Source: Deltaproteobacteria bacterium
GTDB lineage: Bacteria > Desulfobacterota > Desulfobaccia > Desulfobaccales > 0-14-0-80-60-11
Direction of reading: 5' to 3'
Assembly: GCA_030018495.1 (NCBI GenBank)
Contig: JASEFS010000031.1
Span: 1-41,617 of the forward strand
Length of the DNA: 41,617 nucleotides
In this document: positions 21,998-31,420 of the stretch, piece after piece
Layout: each line of letters starts with the position of its first letter
Position numbering within the stretch: position 1 is the stretch's first letter
Made by a program: the position numbers and the translations under genes
Notes under the pieces: model-generated
The model's input: only the letters and a program-made list of their open reading frames with translations
Databases searched by the model: none
Told to the model about the DNA's origin: nothing

Positions 21998-23438
21998 GCA
22001 GGAGCTTCCCAATATTATCGTCATCATCATGGATGCCGCCGGGGCCAAACATTGCTCCGCTTACGGGCATTTTCGGGACACGACGCCGGGAATGGAGAAA
22101 ATCGCCCAAGAGGGCGTATTGTACAAACATTGCTTTGCGCCGGCGCCCTGGACCATTCCCTCCCATGCCTCCCTGATGTCCGGCCTTTATTCCTCGGAGC
22201 ATGGCTGCGACGAGAAGTCCATCCAGTTGCCGGAGGTTTTCTACACCTTGGGGGAAGTTCTCCAGAGCGCCGGCTACCGCACCGTGGGCATCTCGTGCAA
22301 CGGCCTGGTCAGCCTGCGCCGGGGTTTTGAGGTGTTTTATGAAATGGACACCCTGGTCTTTTCGGAGCGGTACCACGAAGGCCGGATGCACATGAAATCC
22401 TTGAAAAGAAAGGAAGATACCTCATCAGATAGATTTAAAAACATTATTGGTTATATGAAGGAGAATAACTATTATAGTTATCCGGTGCATAATATATTTG
22501 ACCGGCTGTACCGTAAATTTATTGTCGACATCTTTAAACGCTCCTATAATGCCACAAATAGAAGTTTAAAAATCGTTAAGCGTCTTTTACAAAAATACAA
22601 AAATGAAAAGCCGCTGTTTATATTTATGAATTTAATGGATACGCATTGGCAGTATAATCCGCCGAAAAATTACCACAACATTATAAAGCTTGATGACAAA
22701 GAAATGCAGCAGTTGATGACTTTTGACCCATTCTATTATTTCATTCAGGGTATAAGCGACGACTGGAAGGAAAAACTGACCCTGCTCTATGAACAGGAAC
22801 TGTATTTTTTGGATGATCGTCTGTATGATCTTTATCGCTTTCTGGATGAAATCGGGGTCAAAGATCGGACCATGTTCGCCATTACCTCGGACCATGGCGA
22901 ATTCCTGGGGGAGCACGACCTATGGGGCCATTATTTCAGCCTGTATAACGAACTGGTCCATATTCCCCTGGTTATAAAATATCCAGCTTCGGTCGGTCTG
23001 AGGGGCGAATCGGCTCATCCGGTGCAACTCCATGACCTGTACGCCACCGTCCTGGAGCTTGCCGGGGTGCCCATTCCGCCGCCGGAAAGCTCCAAGTCCA
23101 TGCTCTCAGACGTCCGGGAGTACGCCTTTGCCGAACACCTGAACCCTTCTTTGGGAATAGCCGCCTGCCGCCGCCGGGCCGATGATTTTCAGGTAAAGCC
23201 CTTCATGCAGCCCTGCCGCTGCATCATCGACCGGGACCTGCACAAGCTTCTACAGTGGGCCGACGGCCGCCTGGAACTTTACGATCTCAAGGCCGATTAC
23301 GCCGAAGCCCACGACCTGATAAGCCGGGCCGACCAGCAGAGTCGGGCTGGGCACCTGAAGCAGGTCATGGAAGAAAATTTAGGCCCTTTCGAGGCGCGCG
23401 ACAAACACGCGGGCGCCGGGGTTTCGGAGCATTTTTAA
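21987..23438 (+). CDS. Alkaline-phosphatase-superfamily (sulfatase-fold) enzyme, second tandem copy
   Basis: The protein is 483 aa; the ATG overlaps the stop of the first copy by 11 bases, so they are co-translated. It is a clear paralogue: IIVIIMDAAGAKHCSAYGH (D16), APAPWTIPSHASLMSGLYSS (T56 as presumed nucleophile), FIFMNLMDTHWQYNPP, and ITSDHGEFLGEHDLWGHYF. Both share the C-terminal segment with Q-(A/P)-C-R-C and the DGRLE-Y-D turn. The unusual D-x-AGAK-x-CSAYG replaces the usual D-T-x-R-A-D-x-L-S-x-Y-G, so both copies form their own subgroup. The middle (about 22385-22760) is AT-rich. Neither protein has a signal peptide or membrane segment, so both look cytosolic. Confidence 0.85.
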   Translation: MAHKQELPNIIVIIMDAAGAKHCSAYGHFRDTTPGMEKIAQEGVLYKHCFAPAPWTIPSHASLMSGLYSSEHGCDEKSIQLPEVFYTLGEVLQSAGYRTVGISCNGLVSLRRGFEVFYEMDTLVFSERYHEGRMHMKSLKRKEDTSSDRFKNIIGYMKENNYYSYPVHNIFDRLYRKFIVDIFKRSYNATNRSLKIVKRLLQKYKNEKPLFIFMNLMDTHWQYNPPKNYHNIIKLDDKEMQQLMTFDPFYYFIQGISDDWKEKLTLLYEQELYFLDDRLYDLYRFLDEIGVKDRTMFAITSDHGEFLGEHDLWGHYFSLYNELVHIPLVIKYPASVGLRGESAHPVQLHDLYATVLELAGVPIPPPESSKSMLSDVREYAFAEHLNPSLGIAACRRRADDFQVKPFMQPCRCIIDRDLHKLLQWADGRLELYDLKADYAEAHDLISRADQQSRAGHLKQVMEENLGPFEARDKHAGAGVSEHF

Positions 23439-23455
23439 GGCGCCGCCGCAGAAGG

Positions 23456-24571
23456 ATGTCTGTTCATGAATTTTCCCAGTTCCCGTCGGAGGCGGTGATT
23501 CTGCCGGAAAAGCTCCCCCGGCGGGTGTTGATCGTGACCCAGGTGGACAAGCCGCCCCTGGCCGCGGCCATAGCCGACGCCTTCCGCAGCCGGGGCATGG
23601 AAACCCGCGTCTTTTACTCCTGGCTGTGCAACACCTGGTTCGACCGCCTGGTTATTCGGCCGGCCAACCACTACGCCCGCACCTTGCGGCTTATCCCCAA
23701 GTCTCAGAATTTATTTCAGGGTCATCCCAAGTCCCACAAGGAATGGCGCAGCCGCCAGGCCATTGAACTGTGCCGCGACTTCAAGCCGGAGCTGATTCTG
23801 ATAACTGGAGTGCAGCGCTTTAAACCCGAGGTTCTGGAGGAATTCCAAGCCACCGGTGCGGTGTTTTACTGGTTTACCGAATCGGAAACCCGTTTCCACG
23901 AAATAGAGCACGAACTCCCCTACTACGACCATATCTATTGCATTTCCTCCCTCAGCATGAAGCAGGCCCGAAGCCTGGGCCGCAGCACCAGCCTGCTGCT
24001 CCACGCGGTGAACACCTTCGAGTTTCATCCCTTGAATCTACCGAAAATCTATGACTGGTGTTTTGTGGGGCAATGGCATCCCCGCCGCCAGGAATATGCC
24101 GAGGGCCTGGCCGAAGTATCGAAAAAATTCGCCATTTACGGTCCCCGCTGGCGCCGGCGCACCTGGAACAAGCCGGCCTTGTGGCTCGGCATTAAAGGCA
24201 AGGGTATCTGGGAGGAAAAATTAAACCGCCTGTACAACCAAACCAAGGTGGTTATCAATATCTCGGTGTGGGGGGATGAAAAAAAGGGGAGCCACGGCGT
24301 CAACATGCGGCTCCTGGAAGTGCCGGCCTGCCGGACCTGTCTCTTGTCCGATTATGCCAGCGACGCCCAGAAGCTCCTGGTGCCGGACCGGGAATTCGTG
24401 AGCGCCGCCACGCTGCCCGAAATGCAGGCCAAGCTGGCGGAACTGCTGCACGATGACAAAAAGCGGGAGGAGATCGCCGCGGCAGGCTATCAAAAGGCCA
24501 CTACAGTGCGGACTTACGGGCACCTGGTGGCTGAGATCTGCACAGATTGGGCGCGCCTCAAAGGATTTTAA
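23456..24571 (+). CDS. CgeB-like glycosyltransferase
   Basis: The product is about 371 aa from the ATG at 23456. GAAGG touches this ATG directly, so a slightly later GTG or TTG start is possible, and the frame extends upstream over the previous gene only as a shadow. The N-terminal half has RRVLIVTQVDKPPLAAAIAD and a Rossmann-like layout. The C-terminal half has YDWCFVGQWHPRRQEYAEGL, VVINISVWGDEKKGSHGVNM and RLLEVPACRTCLLSDYASDA, the pattern of the CgeB/DUF3880-type glycosyltransferases (GT-B fold). It likely adds a sugar to a surface polysaccharide. It ends the plus-strand glycan operon, convergent with the GT9 gene. Confidence 0.82.
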   Translation: MSVHEFSQFPSEAVILPEKLPRRVLIVTQVDKPPLAAAIADAFRSRGMETRVFYSWLCNTWFDRLVIRPANHYARTLRLIPKSQNLFQGHPKSHKEWRSRQAIELCRDFKPELILITGVQRFKPEVLEEFQATGAVFYWFTESETRFHEIEHELPYYDHIYCISSLSMKQARSLGRSTSLLLHAVNTFEFHPLNLPKIYDWCFVGQWHPRRQEYAEGLAEVSKKFAIYGPRWRRRTWNKPALWLGIKGKGIWEEKLNRLYNQTKVVINISVWGDEKKGSHGVNMRLLEVPACRTCLLSDYASDAQKLLVPDREFVSAATLPEMQAKLAELLHDDKKREEIAAAGYQKATTVRTYGHLVAEICTDWARLKGF

Positions 24572-24603
24572 TCCGGATAATTCAAGGACCGAAGGACTCG
24601 GTG

Positions 24604-24625
24604 GCACAGGCTTTCCAGCCTGTGC
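24604..24625. repeat. REP-like palindromic hairpin
   Basis: GCACAGGC (24604-24611), a 6-base loop TTTCCA and GCCTGTGC (24618-24625) form a perfect 8-base stem, followed by six A. It lies between convergent genes. It has the look of REP-type palindromes that recur in many bacterial genomes, and on the minus strand (T-run preceding the stem) it is not an intrinsic terminator. Confidence 0.6.
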
Positions 24626-24743
24626 AAAAAACACTCCGCTTTTTCGAACTTTTCGTTTCAATTATATATTTCAATGCGTTGCCGCATATTTTGAAAAGCT
24701 CATGAATAAAGCGTGGTAAAGGCCTTCCTGCCTGAGTTCCTGT

Positions 24744-25868
24744 TCACCTGCGTGAATCCAGGAATCCGGGCTCCCACCAGGTTTCGATGACGCGCACCAC
24801 CTCCGCCGGCTCGATGGCCTGCATGCAGCGATTATCCGGGCATCTTTGATTCAGACAGCGTTCCTCTCGGCACGCTTCGTCTTTCCGGTACAGGCAGGCG
24901 CCCCAGTCCACCCGGTAGGGGCCGATGCGGGCCGGGTGGTCGGCGCCGATTAAGGCGATGGACGGGACTTGCAGAGCCAGAGCCAGGTGCAAAGGGCCGC
25001 TGTCGTTGGCCACCAGCAAGCGGGCGCGCCGGAGCAAGGCGGCAACGGTAGCCAGCGGGTGGCGGCCCCCGGTCACCAGGCTGGGGCCGGGAAGCCGGGC
25101 CGCCAGCGCCTCGGCCGCCGGCCGGTCCTGCCTGCCGCTGATGATGAGAAGCGGCGCCTCATAACGGTCATAAAGATACCGGCCTAAGGTGATAAAGTTT
25201 TCTTGGGGCCACCACTTGTAGGCTCCGGAACCGGTGGGATGCAGGGCCATGAGCCGCACCGCTGAAGCTCCGAAATGGCGGGACAATAAGACATCGGCCT
25301 CAGCTTGAGCAGTCGTTGGCAGAAACAATTCCATCCGCTTGTCAGCGGTGTCGGCCCCCACCAGGCGCACGAAATCCAGGCGGTGTTCGATGGCGTGCCG
25401 GAAAGGGTCGGCTTGCGCCACCGCGGCGGAATAGGCGAAAGATAACGGGCTCTTGCCCGAGCCGATGATAAAGGGGCTCGCAGCCCTGGCCAGCACCGAA
25501 GCTTCCGGGTCGTTGCCGTGCAGGATGATGGCCAAATCAAAGTTTTCCCGCCCCAATTCTTCCTTAAGTCTCAGCAATCCCATGCCCCTGCCGGGATACT
25601 GCCACAGGCGGTAAATATGGGGGTTGTTCTCCATGAGCGAGATGAATTGGGGCTTTACCAGCAAGTCCAGACGCCAGTTTGGATACGTTTCCTTCAAAGC
25701 CCGGATGGCCGGGGTGGAAAAGAGCAAGTCCCCCAGTGCGGTGAAATTGAGCAGCAAAACCCGCCGGACCCGGCTTAGGTCCAAACCGTTTAGAGGCTGG
25801 GGGGCGCGCCGCCGGACCTGCCGCTTAAGATACCGCCGGGCTGCGCTCATGAGGAAACGATGCCACAT
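24744..25868 (-). CDS. Glycosyltransferase family 9 protein (ADP-heptose:LPS heptosyltransferase-like)
   Basis: The protein is 374 aa. The GT9 N-terminus is RVLLLNFTALGDLLFSTPAI, then ALKETYPNWRLDLLVKPQF. The C-terminal sugar-nucleotide site includes LLVANDSGPLHLALALQVPS followed by IALIGADHPARIGPY, the D-S-G-P-x-H-L-A motif of the family. A cysteine-rich tail (five Cys between residues 329 and 350) follows, as in several GT9 proteins of anaerobes. It should add heptose (or a related sugar) to the LPS inner core at the inner membrane's cytosolic face. It lies 30 bases after the GT4 gene on the same strand, so the two form one operon. Confidence 0.9.
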   Translation of the reverse strand: MWHRFLMSAARRYLKRQVRRRAPQPLNGLDLSRVRRVLLLNFTALGDLLFSTPAIRALKETYPNWRLDLLVKPQFISLMENNPHIYRLWQYPGRGMGLLRLKEELGRENFDLAIILHGNDPEASVLARAASPFIIGSGKSPLSFAYSAAVAQADPFRHAIEHRLDFVRLVGADTADKRMELFLPTTAQAEADVLLSRHFGASAVRLMALHPTGSGAYKWWPQENFITLGRYLYDRYEAPLLIISGRQDRPAAEALAARLPGPSLVTGGRHPLATVAALLRRARLLVANDSGPLHLALALQVPSIALIGADHPARIGPYRVDWGACLYRKDEACREERCLNQRCPDNRCMQAIEPAEVVRVIETWWEPGFLDSRR

Positions 25869-25898
25869 GCTCTTAAATAGTTTGGGGAATAGGCGGCA

Positions 25899-27104
25899 CT
25901 AACTCAGCGCCTCTTTCAGCATTGTATCGTATAACTCTTCCTGATAACGGGCCACCGCTTGCCAGGAAAAGCGCTCCAACACCAAAGCCCGGCCTTGCTC
26001 TCCCAGCTTGCGGCGAACAGCTTCATTTTCCAAGAGGAGGACGATTTTGGCCGCCAGTTCACCGCCATCCGCCTTATTCTCCAGAAGCAGCCCGTTTGAG
26101 CCGTCCCTGACAAATTCCGGGATGCCTCCCATTTTGGTGGAAATGATGGGCAGGCCGCTGGCGGAGGCTTCCAGAACCACCAGGGGCAAGCCCTCATCTA
26201 TTTGCGAAGGCGCCACGCATATATCTCCCAGACGGTAAGCCTGCGCCACCTCACTGGGGGGAATGAACCCGGTCAAAATCACCCGGCCGGAGGCTTGCTG
26301 CAACCTGTTCTGGAGTTCCTGCAGAAAAGGAGTGCGGCGGTCGATGCGCCCCCGGCCGAACTCGGTGCCGCCCACCAGAATCAGGACTGCTCGGGGCTGA
26401 CGCCGCCAGACCTGCTCCATGGCCTGAAGCAGCACGCCGACGCCCTTGCTTTGCCTGATTTTACCCACAAAAAGGACCGTGGGCTCGTCGGTGAGGTCGT
26501 AACGCCGTCTTAATTCCCTGATTTTATCCGGGTGCTCCCAGTTGGGGAGAAAGGCTGCCGGGTCCACGCCGTTATATACCACCCAATGTGAAGCCGCGCC
26601 TGCCCCAAGGCGGTCTTTCTCCCGTTCCAGCACGAAACGGCTGCACGCGGCGAAGGCCTCCACCGGTATCCGGGTGCCCGGCGCCGGCCGCTCTCTTTTG
26701 CCCAGAATGTTATAGAGATTGTGCATGTGAAGGATGACCGGGAGGCGTGGCAGTTGCTGCTTGAGAAATAAAGCCAAAAGCGGCCGGTTGTGCACATGTA
26801 TGAGCGCGGGCTGCACCTGCCGGATTATCTCGGCCACCCGCCGGTCGTAATAAGGGAACGTTCGGCGGTGCCTCTTGTAAAGCCATCGACGCCAGCCGGT
26901 CAGAGCCACCCGGAAATATTCCACCCGTCCCCTGATTTCATATCCAGGAAGTTCAGGGTCCCCGACTCCTATCACCACAGGGCGGTAGCGGGTCAAACAT
27001 CTGGCCGTCTGTTCTATGAACTGCTCGCTGGCCCCGCCCCGGATGGGAGGGATGGGAAACAATTCAGGCCCGACGAGAGCCGCGATTGGTTTGGAGGTTG
27101 CCAT
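25899..27104 (-). CDS. Glycosyltransferase family 4 protein
   Basis: The protein is 401 aa. Its acceptor-side domain starts with ELFPIPPIRGGASEQFIEQT, the P-P-x-x-GG loop of GT4 enzymes. The donor domain has TVLFVGKIRQSKGVGVLLQA and the E-x7-E catalytic pair in DEGLPLVVLEASASGLPIIS. It uses a nucleotide-sugar to extend an envelope glycan; donor and acceptor are not evident. The upstream region on the minus strand has a perfect TATAAT (27173-27168), about 60 bases before the ATG, without a clear -35 box. It is first in a two-gene operon with the GT9 gene and divergent from the acyl-CoA ligase gene. Confidence 0.9.
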   Translation of the reverse strand: MATSKPIAALVGPELFPIPPIRGGASEQFIEQTARCLTRYRPVVIGVGDPELPGYEIRGRVEYFRVALTGWRRWLYKRHRRTFPYYDRRVAEIIRQVQPALIHVHNRPLLALFLKQQLPRLPVILHMHNLYNILGKRERPAPGTRIPVEAFAACSRFVLEREKDRLGAGAASHWVVYNGVDPAAFLPNWEHPDKIRELRRRYDLTDEPTVLFVGKIRQSKGVGVLLQAMEQVWRRQPRAVLILVGGTEFGRGRIDRRTPFLQELQNRLQQASGRVILTGFIPPSEVAQAYRLGDICVAPSQIDEGLPLVVLEASASGLPIISTKMGGIPEFVRDGSNGLLLENKADGGELAAKIVLLLENEAVRRKLGEQGRALVLERFSWQAVARYQEELYDTMLKEALS

Positions 27105-27237
27105 AGTATGTATGTTTTTGACGGGTTAACTGGCCATGCCCTGACAGCCGGCACCAAAATGAACACCATTATACCCCAAAAAGGGTTTGCCCGCAGGTTT
27201 GCAGCTCTCCGATAGTGCTGAGAAGTTCATAAATTAC

Positions 27238-27265
27238 TTGACACTTGCCTCAGACTTTGTAATAT
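27238..27265 (+). promoter_or_regulatory. Promoter for the acyl-CoA ligase gene
   Basis: A perfect -35 TTGACA (27238-27243), a 16-base spacer and TAATAT (27260-27265) give a leader of about 67 bases. The gene start at 27339 has AAGGAGG at an ideal distance, so strong expression is expected. Confidence 0.55.
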
Positions 27266-27338
27266 GCTTCACATAGTCATGGTCTCGGAAGGTCAGCTCA
27301 CTCCGGAAATCAAAAATATTTAAGGAGGTTGTACGTTT

Positions 27339-29018
27339 ATGGGTAAGATTCCTGCTGATTATTTACCACCCAAAGAACTCTGGGCCGAGTACACGTCTCC
27401 GGCCGAATTTCCGGTGCCGGATAAGTTGAATCTGGCCGACTTCCTGCTTGACCGCCATGTCAGGGAAGGCCGTGGAGACAACGTCGCCATCCTCTTTGGG
27501 GACACCAAAGTCACTTACAAAGAGCTCCTGTCCATGGCCAACAAGTTTGCCAATGTGCTCAAGAGCTTGGGAGTCGAAGCGCAAGACCGGGTGGGCATCC
27601 GCATGACCAACGCCCCTGAGCCGGTGGCCATCAATTTCGCCATCATGAAACTGGGCGCCATTCCGGTTCCGGTATCCCCCTTGTGGGCCAAAGAAGAAGT
27701 GGCTTTCGTAGTAAACAACGCCGAATTCAAGGTTTTTGTGGTGAGCTTCCCGCTCATGGAAGCAGTGGAGGCCAGCAAGCACGAATGGGAATTCCCCACC
27801 AAGGTGGTGGTGGTGGGCGGCAAACCCGAAGACGCCGAGGCCAAGGGCAATATTTCCTATGCCAAGGCCATGGCCGGGGCCTCCGACCAGTTTGAAAATG
27901 TTATGACCGACCCCTGGGATATCGGGGTGATCCTGTACACCTCCGGCACCACCGGCCAGCCCAAGGGCTGCGTCCATTTTGTCCGGGAAGTCTTTATCGA
28001 AGCGCAACTGGTCAACAAGTATGTTTGGAAGCTAGGCCCAGGCGAGGTCTTAGGTGGCTCCGCGCCTGTTACCTTTGCGGCTGGCTACGGCACCTTCTGC
28101 ATCATTCCTTTCGCCGGCGGCGCCGCCATTTCCCTGCTGCCCAGGTTTACTCCGGACGATATGATGAAAACCATCGAGAAGCATAAGGTAACAGTAGTCA
28201 CGGGTCTTCCCACCGCCTACCGGAAGCTTCTTGAAATGCCCAATTTCAACGACTACGATCTTTCCAGCGTCCGCATGTACACCACCGGCGGCGACGCCCT
28301 GACCGGCAAGACCCTGTCCCAGTGGCAGGCCAAGACCGGCAAGCCCATCTGGGAAGGCCTGGGCGGCACCGAGATGATGCATCTGGTGACCTCCACGGCC
28401 ATAGGCGATATTCCCATGGCCGACTCCATCGGCAAGGCCATCCCAGGCTTTGAAATCAAGGTGGTTCGGGAAGACGGCACCACCGCCGGCCCCGGCGAAG
28501 TGGGCAGCATGATGATCAAGGGCCCCACCGCCACCCTGTACTGGAAGCCCTATATTCAGGACGAGAAGCTCCTGAAGACCATGAAGAAAGGCATCAAGGA
28601 CGGCTGGAATATGATGGGCGATGCCGTCATGATGGACAAGGAAGGCTACATCTTCTTCCAGGCCCGGGAAGACGACATGATCAAGTCTTCCGGCTTCCGT
28701 TTGGCTCCCACCGAGATTGAGGATGCCATCCTGCGGCACCCCGCGGTTCGTGACGACGCGGTGGTGGGCATCCCGGATGAGGTCCTGGGCCAGAAGGTGG
28801 TGGCCATGGTGGAACTGGAACCCGGCAACACCCCGAGCCAGGAACTGGCCAGCGATATCATTAAATCCACCATGGACGTGCTGGCCACCTATAAACTGCC
28901 TCGTGAAGTGGTGTTCTTGGAATCTATTCCACGCACCCCCACCGGCAAGATTATCAAGAAGGACCTCCGCAAGTACTACCCGGAGTATCCCAATAAGTTC
29001 GTACCCAAGATAAAGTAG
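27339..29018 (+). CDS. AMP-forming acyl-CoA synthetase (aryl- or short-chain-acid:CoA ligase type)
   Basis: The protein is 559 aa. Adenylate-forming motifs are ILYTSGTTGQPKGCVHF (A3, about residues 198-214), MYTTGGDALTG, GLGGTEMMHL (A5), and a C-terminal PTGKIIKKDLR with catalytic K537. The REDDMIKSSGFRLAPTEIED hinge is as in benzoate- and 2-aminobenzoate-CoA ligases, which it resembles in length and N-terminal region (NLADFLLDRHV, NVAILFGDTKVTYKEL). It activates a carboxylic acid to its CoA thioester with ATP. The exact acid is not known; aromatic, phenylacetic or short-chain acids are possible. It has a strong ribosome-binding site, its own promoter and a double hairpin terminator, so it is probably a separate, highly expressed unit. 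Confidence 0.88.
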   Translation: MGKIPADYLPPKELWAEYTSPAEFPVPDKLNLADFLLDRHVREGRGDNVAILFGDTKVTYKELLSMANKFANVLKSLGVEAQDRVGIRMTNAPEPVAINFAIMKLGAIPVPVSPLWAKEEVAFVVNNAEFKVFVVSFPLMEAVEASKHEWEFPTKVVVVGGKPEDAEAKGNISYAKAMAGASDQFENVMTDPWDIGVILYTSGTTGQPKGCVHFVREVFIEAQLVNKYVWKLGPGEVLGGSAPVTFAAGYGTFCIIPFAGGAAISLLPRFTPDDMMKTIEKHKVTVVTGLPTAYRKLLEMPNFNDYDLSSVRMYTTGGDALTGKTLSQWQAKTGKPIWEGLGGTEMMHLVTSTAIGDIPMADSIGKAIPGFEIKVVREDGTTAGPGEVGSMMIKGPTATLYWKPYIQDEKLLKTMKKGIKDGWNMMGDAVMMDKEGYIFFQAREDDMIKSSGFRLAPTEIEDAILRHPAVRDDAVVGIPDEVLGQKVVAMVELEPGNTPSQELASDIIKSTMDVLATYKLPREVVFLESIPRTPTGKIIKKDLRKYYPEYPNKFVPKIK

Positions 29019-29032
29019 ATTTTAACCTGTCT

Positions 29033-29057
29033 TCGGGGGCGGCTTTGCCGCCCCCGA
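29033..29057. repeat. GC-rich hairpin after the acyl-CoA ligase gene
   Basis: TCGGGGGCGGC (29033-29043) and its complement GCCGCCCCCGA (29047-29057) form a perfect 11-base stem with loop TTT. It is 15 bases after the stop codon and precedes a second, T-tailed hairpin; together they make a tandem terminator. Confidence 0.6.
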
Positions 29058-29077
29058 GGCGCGTTTGCGAACAGTGG

Positions 29078-29107
29078 AAAAGGGGGAAACCTTCCCCTTT
29101 TTCTTTT
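29078..29107 (+). terminator. Intrinsic terminator of the acyl-CoA ligase gene
   Basis: AAAAGGGG (29078-29085) pairs with CCCCTTTT (29094-29101) and a T-rich tail follows. The last T bases run into a TTGACT (29106-29111) that could be the -35 box for purA. Confidence 0.75.
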
Positions 29108-29152
29108 GACTTTGCTGTATCGGCGGTTTACATATTAAACGGCGAAAAGTAA

Positions 29153-30457
<1,305 letters not shown>

Positions 30458-30548
30458 ACATTATTTTGTATATAATTAAAATTACCAGATATTCCATTTT
30501 ATTAGGAAGTTATCTAAGCTTATTAACTTTCCCTAAGGAATAAATATC

Positions 30549-31106
30549 ATGCTCGAAATCCGCTTTCACGGGCGCGGCGGGCAGGGCGCGGTCACTTCGG
30601 TGGAGCTCCTGGCGCTTGCGGCCATTAACGAAGGCAAGTTCGCCCAAGGCTTCCCCAGTTTCGGACCTGAGCGCCGGGGCGCGCCGGTACTGGCGTTTTT
30701 GCGCATCGACGACCGGCACATCCGCCTGCGCTGCAAGATCGAGGCGCCGGACGTGGTGCTCATTCTGGACCCGAGTCTGATTCGCATTCAGAAGCCGACC
30801 ACGGACTTGAAAAAGGACGGCCTTATCGTCCTGAACACCCCCAAATCCACTGAGGAAGTGCGCCGGGATTTCGGCTTTCACCACAAGCTGGCTCTGGTGG
30901 ACGCCGACACCATCGCCCGGGAGGTCTTGGGCGTGCCCATCACCAACACCACCATGCTGGGCGCCCTCATCAAGGCCACCGGGGTGGTGGCGGTGGATTC
31001 CATGCAGCACCCCCTCCAGGAGCGCTTTGGACCTTTGGCCGTCAAGAACTTTAATGCTTTGAAAGAAGCTTACGAAAAAACAGTAGTGGAGGAAGCCCGC
31101 CCGTGA
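30549..31106 (+). CDS. porG: 2-oxoacid:ferredoxin oxidoreductase, gamma subunit
   Basis: The protein is 185 aa. It begins MLEIRFHGRGGQGAVTSVEL, the gamma-domain G-R-G-G-Q-G motif, followed by FAQGFPSFGPERRGAPVLAF, both diagnostic of pyruvate and ketoisovalerate ferredoxin oxidoreductase gamma subunits. It forms part of the CoA-binding side of the complex. An AAGGA lies before the ATG, and a TATAAT (30471-30476) in the AT-rich upstream gap may be its -10 box. Its stop overlaps the next gene's GTG by four bases. It opens the seven-gene oxidoreductase-diaphorase operon. Confidence 0.93.
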   Translation: MLEIRFHGRGGQGAVTSVELLALAAINEGKFAQGFPSFGPERRGAPVLAFLRIDDRHIRLRCKIEAPDVVLILDPSLIRIQKPTTDLKKDGLIVLNTPKSTEEVRRDFGFHHKLALVDADTIAREVLGVPITNTTMLGALIKATGVVAVDSMQHPLQERFGPLAVKNFNALKEAYEKTVVEEARP

Positions 31107-31420
31107 CTACGAAATTCCGCATGGCTTTGCGCAAGCCCCTGGAAGAAACCACCTGGCAGGAAATCGAGCTGGGAGGCCTGCTCCGGGAGCCGGGCAGCGC
31201 CCGGGCCTACCGGGTGGGCGACTGGCGCAGCCAGCACCCGGTATGGACCAAAAGCCGCTGCATCCGCTGCGGCGTGTGCTGGACGGTGTGTCCTGAGCCG
31301 GCCATCATCGAGGAACCCGGCGGCTATTTCGATATGGACCCGGATTACTGCAAGGGCTGCGGCACTTGCGCCCGGGAGTGCGTCACCGGCTGCATCACCA
31401 TGGTGCCGGAGGAGGAGTGA
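31103..31420 (+). CDS. porD: 2-oxoacid:ferredoxin oxidoreductase, delta subunit (2x4Fe-4S ferredoxin)
   Basis: The protein is 105 aa from a GTG start overlapping porG by four bases. Two 4Fe-4S motifs are complete: C53, C56, C59 and C63 (CIRCGVCWTVCPEP), and C83, C86, C89 and C93 (CKGCGTCARECVTG). In the second the usual Pro after the last Cys is Val, and an extra C97 follows. The preceding W-R-S-Q-H-P-V segment is a delta-subunit hallmark. It passes electrons from the thiamine-centre subunits to an outside acceptor. The stop codon overlaps the start of porA (TGATG). Confidence 0.94.
   Translation: MTTKFRMALRKPLEETTWQEIELGGLLREPGSARAYRVGDWRSQHPVWTKSRCIRCGVCWTVCPEPAIIEEPGGYFDMDPDYCKGCGTCARECVTGCITMVPEEE

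Noticed and set aside
20528-23438. True sulfatases
   Set aside because: The sulfatase nucleophile motif C/S-x-P-S-R is not present; the position is Thr and the Arg is His, so only the fold is assigned.
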